From: Neoarius graeffei
Lineage: Eukaryota; Chordata; Actinopteri; Siluriformes; Ariidae
Assembly: GCF_027579695.1 (NCBI RefSeq)
Contig: NC_083570.1
Coordinates: 9,162,793-9,226,792 of the forward strand
DNA: 64,000 nt
Direction of reading: 5' to 3'
The notes below the pieces were generated by a model. The model did no database searches and was not told where the DNA came from. It saw nothing but the letters and a program-made list of their open reading frames with translations. Each line of letters begins with the position of its first letter. The stretch's first letter is position 1. Below are positions 1-11,256 of this stretch, in pieces. The translations under genes and the position numbers were made by a program.

Positions 1-498
1 ACGCTGTCACTCCTGTTAGCAATGTAGCTAGGCTCAGTATGGCCAACGGTATTTTTTGGGGCTGTAGTTAGATGCGACCAAACTCTTCCGCGTTTTTCCT
101 GTTTACATAGGTTTATATGACCAGTGATAATAAACAAGTTCAGTTACACAAATTGAAACGTAGCGATTTTCTATGCTATGGAAAGTCCGCACTATAATGA
201 CAGGCGTACTAACACCTTCTGCGCGCTTTGGCAGCGCATTGATATCTGAGCTCCGTATCAATGCGCTGCCGAAGCGCGCAGAAGGTGTTAGTACGCCTGT
301 CATTATAGTGCGGACTTTCCATAGCATAGAAAATCGCTACGTTTCAATTTGTGTAACTGAACTTGTTTCATATCACTGGTCATATAAACCTATGTAAACA
401 GGAAAAACGCGGAAGAGTTTGGTCGCATCTAACTACAGCCCCAAAAAATACCATTGGCCATGCTGAGCCTAGCTACATTGCTAACAGGAGTGACAGCG
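1..498. repeat. Near-perfect 0.5 kb palindrome (foldback/MITE-like element)
   Basis: The first half, starting with the ctgtcactcctgttagc region, is repeated as its reverse complement up to about 497. The axis lies near 246 and the unpaired centre (about tctgagctccg) is only some ten bases. The arms match almost base for base, with a few mismatches (for example gtgataataaac against its partner gtttcatatcac). Open frames on both strands read the same peptide because of the symmetry, so they are not genes. Long arms with almost no spacer suit a foldback transposon or palindromic MITE. The left terminus is at or beyond the window edge. Confidence 0.85.
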
Positions 499-611
499 CG
501 TCTGACTGCGTCTGACTGACTGGGAGGTCGCGCAAAGCTCGGATAGGTACGGAGCAGCTCGTCTCAATTCAGATAAGAGCATATTTCATTATGGAAATAC
601 GGTGGACTGTT
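499..611. mobile_element. Right-hand tail of the palindromic element, ending at a TTAA
   Basis: This stretch joins the palindrome to the start of the duplicated block. The next bases, ttaaggcaagacgtcc, are shared with copy C at 39648, while the sequence to the left is unrelated to copy C. An element edge lying exactly on TTAA suggests a piggyBac- or Kolobok-type target site. The partner TTAA would lie left of the window, so this cannot be confirmed here. Confidence 0.4.
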
Positions 612-670
612 CCTTTAAGGCAAGACGTCCATATTTCTGAAGCTCAGTCTGCTGCTGTTCCTTTCCAAAG

Positions 671-1650
671 GCAATCCGAACATCGGCATCCTGAAGCACA
701 GGGAGAAATATTACAGCTTCAGCTCCAAGCAGGCCGCGTATCAGTTCGCCTCAAACGCAGACGAGTACATCGAACTGATCGCGGAAAGAGCGAAGAGATC
801 TCCGGAACTGATCCAGCTGCTCGAGCTTCATCAGCAGTTTGCCAGCGTCACTCCGTACTCTCAGGTATCATGGACGTGTGACTTACTTGCATCTTCTCCT
901 TCACATACTTGACCTACTCGCTGATCTCCACCACAAACTCCATTCCCCATGAACACTCTTAGCCTACAAATATGGCTGATCCAGCACCTACATACTGATC
1001 CAACACAATCAGTTGCGGCGTATGAAGACTCCACACACACTCTGCACATTAAAACTGCTCAACTGCAATCCCATCCTTGTCCATCTCATCTGTGAGCCTG
1101 AGAGTGACAGGAAAATAATCAGCAACAATGCGGTGAGCCAGTGCAAAGCAGCGTTTCTTAGAAAGTTTGTCTTCACAGATGCAGTCAGGTGAGAAATTGT
1201 TGGTGAAACCCATCAGCAAAAGTGAGAGCAGCACACAGACGGACACACACCTGCTGGAGAGCAGCATCGTCAGATCTTACGAGTGGAACGAGTGGGAGCT
1301 GAGACGGAAAGCCATCAAACTGGTAAGCAGCTCCACCTGAAATACACTGGCATGATTAGATTACGCTCAAGCTGTCCGAAAAGCCCTGAAATAAGTTTAA
1401 CACGTTATTTTGTTGAATGCACTCCAAGGCGAACCTGCGCCATAAGGTAACCCACTCGACGCGGACTGACCTGAGCCACATGAGGAGACACAACACCACG
1501 CAGACGTTCCTTCCGAAAGAAGCCGCCTGCCAGACGAAGAGAGACGGACAGAGTAACGTACCAAGACCTCAAGTCTACCTGGCTGGGCTGAGAGGAGGAC
1601 CAACCACTCCCATGACCAAACTCGATTTAACTCCAGATGTGCATGAATAG
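671..1650 (+). CDS. cfap206: CFAP206 3' end (last three coding exons), copy A
   Basis: Exons 671-864, 1179-1322 and 1429-1650 (stop TAG 1648-1650) have AG/GT borders and keep one frame. They encode the conserved CFAP206 C-terminus: GNPNIGIL, KYYSFSSKQAAYQFA and LIQLLELHQQF in the first; STQTDTHLL and SYEWNEWELRRKAIKL in the second; THSTRTDLSHMRR and VPRPQVYLAGLRGG in the third. CFAP206 is a ciliary axoneme protein that helps dock radial spokes; this role is from family knowledge. The first exon enters with one base carried over, so an upstream exon is required; it would lie left of the window, behind the palindromic element. No damage is seen in these exons. This may be the 3' end of a functional gene, but only this part is visible. 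Confidence 0.85.
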
Positions 1651-1969
1651 TTAATTTGTTTGTTTGTTAGTTAGACCTAGTATTGAATGTTTGTATTGAA
1701 TTGTTGCATTCTGGTTTCTGATTGGCCAGAAAATACTGATTAATTTTCTCTGAAAGTTTTGCAGGCGTATATTAATGCACTCGTTCGAATTTATGGTTTT
1801 CATAGTACCAGCTCGTTCCCAGGGATTTCTATGATGGACGCTAGACATAAACCGATTTAAAAAATCATTTAAATGGTGATGTTTTCGTAACTGAAGGGAG
1901 ATGTTCATTTAGCATTTCTGGAAGGAGTCTCCAGTGTAACAGTCAGAGGTAAAGTTTTGTGACACCTTC

Positions 1970-2170
1970 AGGACAGAGGAGTTTATGCTTCGCAGTTTCT
2001 TGGTTACAACATGATTTTTTTTTGTCTTATTAACTTTAAGAGAAGGATAATAGGCAGGCTGGTGAGGGAACGACTGTTAATGTAACTATAAATGGATAAA
2101 AAAAACTATGATGTGAAATTTGTAATTGTTGGCAAATTGCTGTGGTAAAAGAGGAATTGTGGGAGATGCT
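1970..2170. repeat. Dispersed repeat in CFAP206 3' flank (also near 25680, 34800, 41005)
   Basis: The phrases ttcaggacagaggagttta, gaggctggtgagggaac-like and atggataaa...ctatgatg recur around 25680-25740 with 27205-27250, around 34795-34990 inside a CFAP206 intron, and at 41005-41200 in copy C. The 41005 match belongs to the big duplication. The other two show that this is also a dispersed, non-coding repeat family. Its ends are not defined here. Confidence 0.5.
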
Positions 2171-2599
2171 ACTTTGGTACCGAATGTCAGTCAAAGCAGC
2201 GCGCACACAATTATGAAAATGATCTTATTGGCTCTAATAATATTAAATATTATTATACATACAGGAGACTTTTTCAATGGAATAAAAATATGTGTTCTAT
2301 TCCCTTCTAGTGGGTTTCATTCATTCGGTTTGGTAGCATGCAATATTGTTAGCGTATCGCTTATCCTACATGTATTACGTCACTCTACCCACTGGAGAAT
2401 GAGCGTTGAATATGATTTACGATATTGCATGGTTGTCAAGGCAACATGACGTCACACGTCGGAGACGTAAAACTTCCACGTGAGCGAGCGAGCAACTGTG
2501 ACAATTTGTGAACAAACATAGCTTCTACGATTGCTTTGTTAAATACAGAAGATTTTGAGAGAATTTTGAAAGAGAAAGATGCGTTGAACACCCGGAAGG

Positions 2600-2630
<31 letters not shown>

Positions 2631-2644
2631 GACTGGCTTTTTTG

Positions 2645-2730
2645 TGGTCTATCAGATATATTCCACTCAGCTACTCGTCTTTGACTCATTCATTATCATG
2701 CTAGCTGAATGGAATATATCTGATATACCA
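2645..2730. repeat. Short imperfect inverted repeat (MITE-like), copy A
   Basis: Left arm tggtctatcagatatattcc and right arm ggaatatatctgatatacca are reverse complements around a roughly 30-base centre. A degenerate ataat tract precedes it. The same structure is present in copy C at about 41693-41780, so it predates the duplication. The 2200-2850 stretch otherwise shows no gene. Confidence 0.55.
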
Positions 2731-3056
2731 CTCAACGCCAGACAATATTATTTAATTATCCTGAGGAATAACACAGCAGACTGTGAGGTTACACAAAAAT
2801 AATCCACGCCAGCATGGATTTACCACTTTACCATCTTTGATTTATTAAAAAGTAGCAGGTGTATAAAATGAGATTGAAGCTTCTGCACACACACACACAC
2901 TGTCACACAGCCACACCCCTTTTACAGTCTGCACTCCTACTCTTTTTAAAGCTCCACCCACTCTGGCTCTGTGATATCGTATCTCACAGTGCAGCAGGAC
3001 GCTCATTTCAAAGCACACAATTCCGATCTCTACTGTATGTGTCGCTCTCTGGAAAA

Positions 3057-3904
3057 ATGGCTGAGGCCAGTATTTCAGTAGCTCAGGACCAGTTCATGTG
3101 TCCAGTGTGTCTGGATCTCCTGAAGGATCCGGTGACTATCTCCTGTGGTCACAGTTTCTGTAAGGCGTGTATTAATGGCTGCTGGGATCAGGAGGATCAG
3201 AAGGGCGTCTACAGCTGTCCTCAGTGCAGAGACACTTTCACTACAAGGCCTGTTCTACGCAGAAACAACATGCTGGATGAAGTGGTGCAGAAACTGAAGA
3301 AGAAGACTGAAGTCTCATCCTGTTTTTGTGAACACAACACCGAGTCAGGTGCATCAGACAAAGAACAGGTGAGAAGGAGAAATGGTTTCAGACTGAATCC
3401 TTCGACATTTTGTTTCTAATCCTGCTTTACTCAGGTCATATGGTGTAAAAATGTCATGACTTCTATTGATTATAAATAATAAATATGTTCCATGTATCCT
3501 GTAGATGTGAACAGTTTTACAAGCACATACTGAGTACCTTTGACCTCACTCAGAGAGAGCCAGGATATGGATGATCTTTAACTTGAATTGCAGTTAATAA
3601 TCTCCCACCTTCGACCTGTCTTTGAGTGAACACTTTACAGTTAGTAAAGTTAGTAATTAACTCAGGATGTAACATCATTTCATTCATTCTTGTCAGAGTG
3701 AGTTAAAGTTGAAGGAGGAGCAGATGAAATCCCAGCAGAGAATCCAGGAGAAGCAGAAGAAGGTGCAGGAGCTGAAACAGGCTGTGAACACTATAAAGGT
3801 GAGCAGTGAGCAGAGACAGAGCTGCTCCTAGAAACACACACAACATGGACAACGAGTCATTTACAGTCCCAGTAAGAGAGGGAATGATAGATGAGCTTTA
3901 CATC

Positions 3905-3951
<47 letters not shown>

Positions 3952-4725
3952 CTAACAGCTCAGTGCACAGACAGCAGTGGAGGACAGTGAGAGGATCTTT
4001 ACTGAGCTGATCAGCTCCATGGAGAAAAAGCGCTGGGAGGTGACGGAGCTGATCAGAGATCAGGAGAAGGCTGAACTGAGTCGAGCTGAACGACTCCTGG
4101 AGCAACTGGAGCAGGAGATTGCTGATCTTCAGAGGAGAGTCACTGAGCTGGAGCAGCTTTCACACACCCACGATCACATCCATTTCCTCCAGGTAACACT
4201 CATTGTCTGATATCACTTGCACTGTGGTCTGAGAATATTCGTCCATCTCGTACACCACTCCGTTTCCAGTCTCTCAGTGTCTCTTCTGGACGTGGTGACT
4301 CATCCATCATTACTGTCCATCAACATGTTTCATTTGATGGAGTGAGGAATTATCTCTCAGAGATGAAAAAGCAATTCAACAAAATCCCTTCATATGGTGA
4401 GAGGAAGTAAAATGTTATAAATCCACGCATATACATAAAAAAAGATTTATTGTACTTATCTGAACTTAACATTGTCGCAGCTACCATCTGAAAGATATTG
4501 CACTTATACAGTTCATCAGTCATATTAAGATCATTTATTTTGCCAATATTCATAAATTCAAACATCGTGTTTCCTAAAATCACACTCTGATCATTGTATA
4601 TTATTCCACCTCCATTTTCTCTCCGTCACAGCAATTTGGATGAATTTACCTTCAGAGCTGAAGACTCGAGAAGATTTTCTACAATGTATGTATGCATCTC
4701 TCTCTCTCTCTCTCTCTCTCTCGCT

Positions 4726-4783
<58 letters not shown>

Positions 4784-7700
4784 GCTGCCAGATCATTAAG
4801 AACATATGTTGTTTTTGGAGACGTTTCCTTCCACAATAAAGAGAAGTGAAGAATGGAGGTGTCATGTTGAGTGTCGCTGACAGCACAGCGCTGGTGAAGT
4901 TCGATATGTTTGATCCATGAATGTATATGAAGGTTAATAACATTCTAGTCATTTTCTTTCCTGAAGTTTATACAAGAAGCAAGTCAAGTTTATTTGTATT
5001 GCACTTTTAACAACAGACATTGCCACAAAGCAGCTTTACAGAAAATTAAAGACTTTGACCATGAGCTAATCCATCCATCCATTATCTGTAGCCGCTTATC
5101 CTGTGCAGGGTCATGGGCAAGCTGGGGCCTGGCTGGGTACACCCTGGACAATTCGCCAGATCATTGCAGGGCTAACACATAGAGACAAACAACCATTCAC
5201 ACTCACACCTATGGTCAATTTAGAGCCACCAATTAGCCTAACCTGCATGGAGCACCAAGAGAACATGCAAGCTCCACACATAAAGGCCCCCATCGGCCAC
5301 TGGGCTTGAACCCAGAGCCTTCTTACTGTGAGGCGAGAGTGCTGTACCACTGTGCCACCACATGAGCTAATTTTATCCCTAATTTATCCCCAATGAGCAA
5401 GCCTATGGTGACGTTTGCAAGGAAAAACTCCCTCAGGCGACACGAGGAAGAAACCTTTTGAGGAACCAGACTCAAAAGGGAACCCATCCTCATTTGGGTG
5501 ATAACTGATAGCATGATTATAAATAACTCTCTTCCATAACTGTGTCCTACAGAGCCACAAATTATAACTGTGTAACCAGGAACTTCATTATAGTTTTAAC
5601 ACGGTCTGTTTTGTTGAAGTTATAAACTGTTCATTGATGGAAACTTGAGTGCAAAACTGTTCAAGACAACTGCAGTCCTAAAGTTAGCAAGTCAACTGTA
5701 GTTCTCAGACATAAATATATTACTGTAAGTGTCCAGAGCGTCTTCTAAGTATGACTTTCGACTGTCCATATGGGACCATCCTCCACAGGAGTGATGTGAT
5801 GAGACTCCAGCCAGAAGTAGGGCATCAGGATGGATCAGGCAGGTCCGAGGAGCAGAAGAGGTCAGCATCACTGGTTTCTCAGGATTGACATGTAACTCAA
5901 CAGAGACAGACAGAAGGAAGATATGAGAGAGAGAGAGAGAGAGAACAAAGGTTGTGAGGTATGCCCAGTGTCACCTTATGAATAAGAACAGTATATATTT
6001 TGCTCTGAGTGCAAGCAGGGACTCTGGCAACACTAACCATGACAGCATATTTAAAAGGGAGAGCCAGAAGGTAACACAGGCATGAGGGAGCCCCGGGACA
6101 TAAAGCAGCAGCCACTCCACCATCAACAAACCTGAGTGAGTGAGTGAGTGAGTGAGTGAGTGAGTGAGTGAGTGAGTGAGTGAGAGTGGGGGACTGACAA
6201 CATCCATATATCCCAGTTTACCAAAACACTCTATGCCTGAGGACTCACCAGAGTTACTCCTTTACCGAATAAAAAACTATCTTGACTGAAAAGATATATT
6301 TTCAGCCTAGACTTAAACACTGAGACTGTGTCTGAGTCCTGAACACTACTTGAAAGGTTGTTCTATAACTGTGGGGCTTTGTAAGAAAAGGCTCTGCCCC
6401 CTGATGTTGCCTTCACTATATGAGGTACCAACAAATAACCTGCATCTTTTGATCTAAGTAGGCATGGCGGGTCATAAAGGACCAGAAGTTCGTTCAGGTA
6501 CTGTGGCGCAAGACCATTCAGTGCTTTAAAGGTCAATAGTAGGATTGTATAATCAATACGAAATTTGATTGGGAGCCAGCGCAGTGTGGATAAGACAGGG
6601 GTGATGTGGTCATATCTTCTAGTTCTAGTAAGGACCGTTGTTGCTGCATTTTGAACTAACTGGAGCTTGTTTATGCACTTATTGGAACATCCAGACAGTA
6701 AGGCATTACAGTCATCCAACCTGGAGGTAAGAAAAGCATGAACTAGTTTTTCTGCATCTTAGTGACATTAAATTTCTTATCTTGGCAATATTTCTGAGAT
6801 GAAAGAAACCTATCTGGGTAATGTTATCATTATGAGTTTCAAATGAAAGACTGGAGTCGATGATCACACTGAGGTCTTTTACTGCTGCACATGAAGAAAA
6901 AAGCAGTGGACCTAAGACAGAACCTTGTGGAACACCAAACTTTACCTCAGCATGCATAGAAAAATCACCATATACATCAAGAAACTGATAGTGATCAGTT
7001 AAATAAGAGCTGAGTCAGGAGAGGGCCGTTCTCTTAACTCCCACAACATTTTCTAGTCTACCCAGGAAAATGGAATGATCAATAGTGTCAGAGTCTGCAC
7101 TAAGGTCAAGCAACACAAGCAGCGAGACACAGTCCAGATCAGATGCCAACAACAGGTCATTTACTACTTTAACCAGTGCTGTCTCTGTGCTATGATGAGG
7201 TCTAAATCCTGACTGATACATTTCATGGTTGTTATTCCAATGTAAATATGAGCATAACTGCTGTGCCACAGCTTTTTCTAGGATCTTGGAGATAAAGGGG
7301 AGGTTTGATAATGGCCTTTCATTGGGCTGACAGGGGTCGAGGTCAGGTTTTTTAATCAGGGGTTTGATAACTGCAAGTTTAAAGGATTTGCATATGTAGC
7401 CAATTCTAAGGGAAGAATTGATTATTTCTAGAAGAGCTTAAATTGCTTCTGGTATTATCTGTTTGAAGAGACATGTAGGTAAGGGATTAGTACACAAGAA
7501 GAAGATTTTGATGTGGAAATTAATTTGATTTCTCGAAGAGGAGTAAAACATTCTAATTGCTTAGCTTATACAGTTATATTGTTAACAACTGGGTTATTTA
7601 AGTTGTCTGGGCTTAAATGAGTAGTTTGAATTTTTTTTGTTGGATATTTTCAATTTTGTGATTGAACAAAATTATGACGTTGTTGCTGCTGCATATTGCA

Positions 7701-10209
7701 GGTGCATGTGTGTCTGTAGTGGTCTTTTCTTAGTTAATTTTGCTGCAGGATTAAAAAGGAATCTAGGATTATTTTGTTATCTTTGATTAGGGTGGAGAGA
7801 TACATTGATCTTGCAGCACGAGGAGCTTTTCTATACTTCAGGAAGCTCTCCTTCCATGCTAATTTGAATACGACCAATTCTACAAGGAATATCATCTAAT
7901 TGTGTAATCTCCTGCGCTCTCTCTCTCTCTGATATAATGTGTAAGAAACTGAGGGTGTGAGAGAGTGTCAATATGAGGCACTAATGAATTACTGGTTTCA
8001 TTATGACTCATTGTACCCCTGTGTTTACAACCTCGATTCCAAAAAAGTTGGGACAAAGTACAAATTGTAAATAAAAATGGAATGCAATGATGTGGAAGTT
8101 TCAAAATTCCATATTTTATTCAGAATAGAACATAGATGACATATCAAATGTTTAAACTGAGAAAATGTATCATTTAAAGAGAAAAATTAGGCGATTTTAA
8201 ATTTCATGACAACAACACATCTCAAAAAAGTTGGGACAAGGCCATGTTTACCACTGTGAGACATCCCCTTTTCTCTTTACAACAGTCTGTAAACGTCTGG
8301 GGACTGAGGAGACAAGTTGCTCAAGTTTAGGGATAGGAATGTTAACCCATTCTTGTCTAATGTAGGATTCTAGTTGCTCAACTGTCTTAGGTCTTTTTTG
8401 TCGTATCTTCCGTTTTATGATGCGCCAAATGTTTTCTATGGGTGAAAGATCTGGACTGCAGGCTGGCCAGTTCAGTACCCGGACCCTTCTTCTACGCAGC
8501 CATGATGCTGTAATTGATGCAGTATGTGGTTTGGCATTGTCATGTTGGAAAATGCAAGGTCTTCCCTGAAAGAGACGTCATCTGGATGGGAGCATATGTT
8601 GCCCTAGAACCTGGATATACCTTTCAGCATTGATGGTGTCTTTCCAGATGTGTAAGCTGCCCATGCCACATGCACTAATGCAATCCCATACCATCAGAGA
8701 TGCAGGCTTCTGAACTGAGCGCTGATAACAACTTGGGTCGTCCTTCTCCTCTTTAGTCCGAATGGCACGGCATCCCTGATTTCCATAAAGAACTTCAAAT
8801 TTTGATTCGTCTGACCACAGAACAGTTTTCCACTTTGCCACAGTCCATTTTAAACGAGCCTTGGCCCAGAGAAGACGTCTGCGCTTCTGGATCATGTTTA
8901 GATACGGCTTCTTCTTTGAACTATAGAGTTTTAGCTGGCAACGGCGGATGGCACGGTGAATTGTGTTCACAGATAATGTTCTCTGGAAATATTCCTGAGC
9001 CCATTTTGTGATTTCCAATACAGAAGCATGCCTGTATGTGATGCAGTGCCGTCTAAGGGCCCGAAGATCACGGGCACCCAGTATGGTTTTCCGGCCTTGA
9101 CCCTTACGCACAGAGATTCTTCCAGATTCTCTGAATCTTTTTATGATATTATGCACTGTAGATGATGATATGTTCAAACTCTTTGCAATTTTACACTGTC
9201 GAACTCCTTTCTGATATTGCGCCACTATTTGTTGGTGCAGAATTAGGGGGATTGGTGATCCTCTTCCCATCTTTACTTCTGAGAGCCGCTGCCACTCCAA
9301 GATGCTCTTTTTATACCCAGTCATGTTAATGACCTATTGCCAGTTGACCTAATGAGTTGCAATTTGGTCCTCCAGCTGTTCCTTTTTTGTACCTTTAACT
9401 TTTCCAGCCTTTTATTGCCCCTGTCCCAACTTTTTTGAGATGTGTTGCTGTCATGAAATTTCAAATGAGCCAATATTTGGCATGAAATTTCAAAATGTCT
9501 CACTTTCGACATTTGATATGTTGTCTATGTTCTATTGTGCATACAATATCAGTTTTTGAGATTTGTAAATTATTGCATTCTGTTTTTAGTTACAATTTGT
9601 ACTTTGTCCCAACTTTTTTGGAATCGGGGTTGTAATACACGATAAACTTTATTGCGCAACATCTCTTTTCTTTCAGATTTCTGTTATCTGACTCTGGATC
9701 CCAACACGGCACATGGTTCCCTCCGTCTGTGTGAGAAGGACAGAGCGGTGAGACGCAGTTATAAAGAGAAGCTGTTCCCTTATCACCCTGAGAGGTTTAC
9801 CTCCATCGCTCAGGTGTTGTGTAAGGAGAGTGTGTGTGGACGCAGTTACTGGGAGGTGGAAAGGAGCAGTGAGGGATGTGTGTACATCTCAGTCTCATAT
9901 AAAGGGACCAATGAAAAAGAGCAGCCCAGACGGACCATATTTGGGTACAACGATCAGTCGTGGAGTCTGGTGTGTTCTCGGACTCCTCTTCATTTCTATC
10001 ACAACAACATTAAGACCGAGTTCGGAGTTCCGTCACCTTCCAGAATAGGAGTGTATGTGGATCACAGTGCAGGAACTCTGTCCTTCTACAGTGTCTCTGA
10101 CAGGATGAAGCTCCTCCACAGAGTCCACACCACATTCACTCAGCCTCTATACGCTGGGTTTACTCTGTGGGCTCCTGAATCAGTTGTCAGGTTTTCTGAT
10201 CCACAATAA
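3057..10209 (+). CDS. TRIM-A: RING / coiled-coil / PRY-SPRY protein lacking B-boxes (453 aa)
   Basis: Six exons join in frame: 3057-3368, 3697-3798, 3959-4192, 4270-4396, 4632-4685 and 9677-10209, giving 1362 nt. All have AG/GT borders. The start has a good context (aaaaATGGct). Residues 12-60 form a C3HC4 RING with C15, C18, C30, H32, C35, C38, C54 and C57. Residues about 105-216 are heptad-rich coiled coil. The small fifth exon gives [11 protein letters not shown], which runs into [12 protein letters not shown] of the PRY; SPRY motifs include YWEVE and [13 protein letters not shown]. The B-box region of TRIM-B is replaced by an 18-residue link (SSCFCEHN...). TRIM proteins usually act as cytosolic E3 ubiquitin ligases and this SPRY class is expanded in fish; the ligand is unknown. 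The last intron is swollen by an L2, a SINE and a Tc1. The fish finTRIM-like family call is sure; the exact orthologue is not. Confidence 0.85.
3907..3948. repeat. (GT)n microsatellite upstream of TRIM-A exon 3
   Basis: About 21 GT units lie directly before the acceptor of exon 3. The same tract is shorter in copy C (about 42963-42986) and appears as (CA)n in inverted TRIM-B (19692-19728), so it is an ancestral part of this intron. Open frames of TH or CV repeats here are artefacts. Confidence 0.95.
4699..4781. repeat. (CT)n(AC)n compound microsatellite after TRIM-A exon 5
   Basis: A CT run is followed by a long AC run starting 14 bases after the exon 5 donor. The copy C equivalent (43731-43796) has fewer units. 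Frames across it are not coding. Confidence 0.95.
5071..5361 (-). mobile_element. tRNA-derived SINE nested in the L2 LINE
   Basis: The element is bounded by a perfect 10-base target duplication, atgagctaat, at 5061-5070 and 5362-5371. On the minus strand the head carries an A-box-like tggcacagtgg and a B-box-like gggttcaagcc, and the tail is (atgg)n. The copy C counterpart (44086-44388) has the same duplication, so insertion predates the large duplication. It is a SINE, not a tRNA gene. Confidence 0.85.
6133..6186. repeat. (GAGT)n tetranucleotide repeat
   Basis: About 13 tandem gagt units sit in the L2-derived intron sequence. Copy C has only about three at 45165-45180. The tract is non-coding and probably highly variable. 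Confidence 0.95.
8028..9632 (-). mobile_element. Tc1/mariner transposon, private to copy A
   Basis: Both ends carry long inverted repeats with the core ccaaaaaagttgggacaaag, and the element is flanked by TA at 8026-8027 and 9633-9634. Copy C shows the exact empty site gtgtttaatacac with a single TA at 47053-47054. The element therefore entered TRIM-A intron 5 after the segmental duplication. Total length is 1605 bp, normal for the superfamily. Confidence 0.95.
8275..9324 (-). pseudogene. Tc1-like transposase with one internal stop
   Basis: The reading frame begins at 9324 or at an inner Met (MGRGSPIPL) and shows a paired-like [22 protein letters not shown]. Next come VLWSDESKF (first catalytic Asp), [11 protein letters not shown] (second Asp) and LSPIENIW (Glu), fitting a DD34E-type catalytic triad. 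One TGA at about 8578 breaks the frame after LGQHMLPSR; the frame then continues to the end at about 8275. Apart from that stop the protein looks complete, so the copy is young but probably non-autonomous. Confidence 0.85.
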
Positions 10210-10361
10210 TGGATCATTAATTTATAGTATCCTGTACTGAGTGCTGCAGAGTTCTGGTCTGAAGGTGATTAATTCCCTATAACAGCAGCTCTGACAGTAG
10301 TGCAGCTGCAAATCATTAGTGTTTCTATAGTAACAGCTCGTGTGTGTTTCTCACAAGCATT
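10210..10361. other. TRIM-A 3' flank, no gene seen
   Basis: This short stretch lies between the TRIM-A stop and the RTE-like LINE remnant. It is shared with copy C and has no clear AATAAA signal. Confidence 0.5.
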
Positions 10362-11256
10362 TCACCTAAAATACTCTCTTACTGCCACTCGACATGAACA
10401 TGGTGCTCTCTGAAAGACTATACAGGCATCTGCCCAGGAGGTTGTGCCAGTTTTAAGGCTTGAGCAGTTTTTCGTCTCGTGTCTCTCATCCTTTGATTTC
10501 CGTCGATTGGATTCAAAGGTCTCAACTCCATTGCAGACCACACGCCTCCAGAGCAGTCCATCAGTTGATGCTGTAGCCCAATCAATAATCCCACACTCTT
10601 TAAAAGTTCTTTTTAGGGCATCCTTGTATCTCTTCTTAGGAGCACCAATGCTTCTCATTCCTGTGGATCGCTGACTGAAGAAAAGCTGTTTTGGAAGTTG
10701 TTTTGCATCCATTTTAACAACATGTCCATACCACCTCAGCCTATTTTGCTGAAGCATAGCCTCGATGCTTGTTAAGGAGGCTCTATCAAGAATTGCAGCA
10801 TTGGTAACACAATCATACCATTGGGCGTTCATGATGGATCGTACCGTAGGCATCTTCAGTGAAATTTCTCAAGTTGTTTTACTTGATATTGGTACGTAGT
10901 CCATGTTTTTGACCCATACAGGAGCATTGGTATTATAGTGGCATTATGGACTCTTATTTTAGTTTTCAACTCAAGTTCGTGATGATCAAAATCATGCTTA
11001 CGTAGCTTGCCAAAAGCTGTTGCTCCAGCACTGATGTTGTTATTAATTTCATGGTCAAGGGAAATATCACCTGACACATAGCTGATGAGATATTTAAAGT
11101 GTGGGATTACCTTAAGAACAGTTCCATCCACAGAAATTTCAGGTTGGGTGGTGATTGGGATGGAGGTGTCAGAGGCAGGTCGACACACAACCTCTGTTTT
11201 AGTGCAGTTCAGTGACAGCCTGAGTCTTTTGTAGGCTTCTGCAAGGCATCTGTGAT

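Larger units (their letters stand above)
4981..7900 (-). mobile_element. L2-type LINE remnant in TRIM-A intron 5
   Basis: The minus strand encodes fragments of an L2-like reverse transcriptase. Residues [20 protein letters not shown] lie at about 7015-7269, then [14 protein letters not shown] and [10 protein letters not shown] at about 6712-6957, then a C-terminal part with [15 protein letters not shown] and [12 protein letters not shown] at 6363-6719. Frames are broken and the palm between [13 protein letters not shown] and [10 protein letters not shown] is missing, including the YxDD motif. The 3' terminus at 4981 reads, on the minus strand, aaataaacttgactt, typical of fish L2 tails. The same remnant is in copy C. 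The 5' limit is approximate. Confidence 0.75.

Noticed and set aside
103-397. Two open frames encoding almost the same 74-residue peptide on opposite strands
   Set aside because: They are mirror images created by the palindrome, not genes.
591-881. 96-residue plus-strand open frame
   Set aside because: It is a wrong-frame reading of the CFAP206 exon 671-864 and crosses the acceptor.
2859-3056. Upstream extension of the TRIM-A reading frame by 66 residues
   Set aside because: It is a run of low-complexity residues before the RING; the Met at 3057 has a better context and matches TRIM-B and TRIM-C starts.
4350-4583. Minus-strand open frame in TRIM-A intron 4
   Set aside because: No family features; intronic AT-rich sequence whose copy C version differs by indels.
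4591-4952. Open frames rich in CVCV, HTHT or SLSL
   Set aside because: They come from the AC/CT microsatellite; the same applies at 43627-43967, 3857-4105 and 19996-20229.
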